In this document: positions 13,822 through 15,799 of the stretch, piece after piece
Layout: every line of letters begins with the position of its first letter
Position numbering within the stretch: position 1 is the first letter of the stretch
DNA from: Bacillota bacterium
GTDB lineage: Bacteria; Bacillota; Clostridia; Christensenellales; CAG-138
Length of the DNA: 15,799 nt
Direction of reading: 5' to 3'
Assembly: GCA_023416895.1 (NCBI GenBank)
Contig: JAEZGQ010000191.1
Span: 1 to 15,799, forward strand
Notes under the pieces: generated by a model
Seen by the model: the letters and a program-made list of their open reading frames with translations, nothing else
Database searches by the model: none
What the model was told of the DNA's origin: nothing
Made by a program: the position numbers and the translations under genes

Positions 13822-15799
13822 GTGAAAAAACCTAATTTTTTTGAAAAGTTCTTAGCGTCCTTTACCGTTACGGTAAAATTCTGGGCGGCGGTCACTTTCT
13901 TTATTTGTGTTATTTTGGGGATTGCGATTTTTTCCGCGGTGAACCTGGACAGGGCACAGATTTTCAGCGAAACGATATTTGAAAACTATGGCATCTCACA
14001 AGGGTATGTAGGCGAGATGATGGCCGGCGTCGAGCGGCAGCGCGTATATTTGCGCGATGCCGTGCTCGATAGGGTCGACGGCGCGGTAGAAAAAGCAGCT
14101 GCCAACATCGTGACAGAAGATGCGGCGTTTCGTGAAAACATTTCGCAGCTTGGCGCAATTATGACCGACGCGGAGGGCCTTGCGCTTTTGAAGCAAATTG
14201 AAAACGATTTTAATGCTTTTGCGGTGGTGCGCGACGAGATCGTCGAATATGCGCAAACGGACCCGGCACATGCGGATGAGGTGCTCACCTCACAGAATGC
14301 GGCTGATATCGTGAAGGCCATCCAAACTTCCATTCGGTCTGGTATGGACTACCTTCGGGAAAACGCCAACACAAGCCTTACACTGCATAAACAAACAGAA
14401 AAGGCAAGTGAGCTCGGGCTTTTAATTGTGGGCGGCGTGCTCACGGTAATTTCGCTGTTCATCGGCGCGCTGTTCATCCGTACCATCGGCGTGCCCATCA
14501 AGCGGCTCTCGGATGCAGCCGGAAAACTCGCACAGGGGAATCTCAATGCGTTTGGCGGCGATAACGGGCTCACCGAAGGAAAAGATGAGGTCGTCCGCCT
14601 GAGAAAAGTATTTGTCCAGATGCTCGGCGTAATTCAAGGGCTTAATGCCGACATCAATCTGCTGACTGCCGCCGCGCGTGAGGGCAGGCTCTCCGTTCGC
14701 GCGGATGAAAGCGCGCACGATGGAGCTTTCCGCGAGATCGTGGCGGGGATCAACAAAACACTGGATGCGGTGGTCGAACCGGTCAACGAGGCGGCGGGCG
14801 TGCTTGGCGAACTTTCGCGCGGCAACCTCAACGCGCGTGTCACAGGTGAGTACGAAGGCGACCATGCCATCATCAAGGAAGCGCTCAACACTACGGTGGA
14901 TGCGCTCAACGCGCAGATCGGCGAGGTGAGTGAGGTGCTTGAAAAGGTCGCCGAAGGCGATCTGACCGAAAGTATTACGGGCGAATTTGTGGGCGATTTT
15001 GACACGCTCAAACAGTCCGTGAACCGCATCGTCGATGCGCTTAATACCGTGCTTTCGGACATCAACACCGCGGCCGAGCAGGTTGCGGGGGGCACCAAGC
15101 AGGTGTCAGACGGCAGCCAAGCCACTTCGCAGGGCGCAACCGAGCAGGCGAGTTCCATTGAGGAACTTACCGCGAGCATCGCAAGCATCGCCGAGCAAAC
15201 TCGGCAAAACGCGCTGAACGCCAACCAGTCGCGGCAGCTTGCTTCCCGTGCACGCGAAGGCGCCGTGGATGGCGACGCGAAAATGCGTGAGCTGCAGCAG
15301 GCGATGGAAGAGATCAACGAATCCTCCTCCAGAATCTCCAAGGTCATCAAGGCCATCGACGACATCGCGTTCCAAACGAACATCCTCGCGCTCAATGCGG
15401 CGGTGGAAGCGGCACGCGCGGGCGTACATGGCAAGGGATTTGCGGTGGTGGCCGAGGAAGTAAGGAACCTTGCCGGCAAGAGTGCAAACGCGGCGAAAGA
15501 AACCGCAGCGCTAATTGAGGATTCCATCCGCAAAACGGAGGTAGGTGCGAACATGGCCAAGCTTACCGCCGGTGCGCTCTCGTCGATTGTGGGCGGAATG
15601 GAGGAGAATGCCTCCATCACCGAGGGCATCGCTGCCGCATCGAGCGACCAGGCGACGGCCATTGCGCAGGTAAACAAGGGCATTGAGCAGATGTCGCAGG
15701 TGGTGCAGACAAACTCCGCCACAGCGCAGGAAGCCGCAGCTGCAAGCGAGGAGCTCAGCGGGCAGGCAGAGCTTTTGAAGAACATGATCGGCCGTTTCA
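13822..15799 (+). CDS. Methyl-accepting chemotaxis protein, poly-HAMP, 3' end outside the window
   Basis: A transmembrane chemoreceptor; 659 residues are visible and no stop is reached. TM1 is at about 20-42 (FWAAVTFFICVILGIAIF). An extracytoplasmic region of about 155 mostly helical residues follows. TM2 is at about 198-221. A HAMP starts at RTIGVPIKRLSDAAGKLAQGNL. At least three more HAMP-like repeats follow, marked by REGRLSVRAD (286-), SRGNLNARVTGEYEGD (333-) and AEGDLTESITGEFVGDFD (377-). The signalling domain has the conserved hairpin tip IDDIAFQTNILALNAAVEAARAG (from about 513) and GFAVVAEEVRNLA. Start is GTG 13822, with GGAGGG (13807-13812) 9 bases upstream. The ligand cannot be told from sequence. 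The tip binds CheW and CheA; the helices around it are substrates of CheD and of CheR/CheB, which are not in the window. Confidence 0.96.
   Translation, partial: MKKPNFFEKFLASFTVTVKFWAAVTFFICVILGIAIFSAVNLDRAQIFSETIFENYGISQGYVGEMMAGVERQRVYLRDAVLDRVDGAVEKAAANIVTEDAAFRENISQLGAIMTDAEGLALLKQIENDFNAFAVVRDEIVEYAQTDPAHADEVLTSQNAADIVKAIQTSIRSGMDYLRENANTSLTLHKQTEKASELGLLIVGGVLTVISLFIGALFIRTIGVPIKRLSDAAGKLAQGNLNAFGGDNGLTEGKDEVVRLRKVFVQMLGVIQGLNADINLLTAAAREGRLSVRADESAHDGAFREIVAGINKTLDAVVEPVNEAAGVLGELSRGNLNARVTGEYEGDHAIIKEALNTTVDALNAQIGEVSEVLEKVAEGDLTESITGEFVGDFDTLKQSVNRIVDALNTVLSDINTAAEQVAGGTKQVSDGSQATSQGATEQASSIEELTASIASIAEQTRQNALNANQSRQLASRAREGAVDGDAKMRELQQAMEEINESSSRISKVIKAIDDIAFQTNILALNAAVEAARAGVHGKGFAVVAEEVRNLAGKSANAAKETAALIEDSIRKTEVGANMAKLTAGALSSIVGGMEENASITEGIAAASSDQATAIAQVNKGIEQMSQVVQTNSATAQEAAAASEELSGQAELLKNMIGRF

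Noticed and set aside
14634..15785. 383-codon minus-strand frame opposite the chemoreceptor
   Set aside because: Ser/Ala/Thr-rich low-complexity shadow of the helical signalling domain, with no family signature.

Overview
The window reads as part of the chromosome of a motile, anaerobic, Gram-positive bacterium, most likely a member of the Clostridia (Bacillota). This is inferred from gene families and layout: a CheC-CheD-CheY-CheA chemotaxis cluster, a small 2[4Fe-4S] clostridial-type ferredoxin, a FliK-like/FlhB-C-terminal-domain pair resembling Bacillus YlqG/YlqH, AGGAGG-type ribosome binding sites, and both sigma-A and sigma-28 type promoters. I could not fix a genus. Most of the window is moderately GC-rich; the first ~500 bases are visibly AT-rich.

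Layout. 1-440: an AT-rich stretch with an inverted repeat and a small winged-helix-like ORF. 698-918: ferredoxin gene with its own promoter and a strong terminator. 924-1262: a tightly packed run of about ten hairpins in an otherwise geneless gap, between the convergent ferredoxin and glyceraldehyde-3-phosphate dehydrogenase genes. 1377-2545 (minus): gap with promoter and terminator. 2661-3874 (minus): a single-gene HD-GYP unit whose promoter has a perfect 16-bp palindrome between the -35 and -10 boxes. 3911-7836 (minus): the chemotaxis operon cheC-cheD-cheY-cheA, with a near-consensus sigma-A promoter at its head and a 14-bp-stem terminator at its end.

Divergent from it, 7867-13115 (plus), is a late flagellar operon behind a near-perfect sigma-28 promoter (TAAG-N15-ACCGATAA). 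It holds an EF-hand protein of unknown role, a FliK-like protein, a FlhB C-terminal-domain paralogue, a cysteine-peptidase/amidase-like protein without an obvious signal peptide, FliS, and a FliT/FlgN-like chaperone. cheW (13236-13727) follows, then a hairpin, then a methyl-accepting chemotaxis protein with several HAMP-like units that runs off the end of the window.

How they work together. The chemoreceptor and CheW feed the CheA kinase, which phosphorylates CheY; CheC (phosphatase) and CheD (receptor deamidase) provide adaptation. The late flagellar operon supplies export-related and chaperone functions. The HD-GYP protein probably degrades cyclic di-GMP, which commonly controls motility. 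The least explained parts are the EF-hand protein and the peptidase-like protein in the sigma-28 operon, and the hairpin array at 924-1262.
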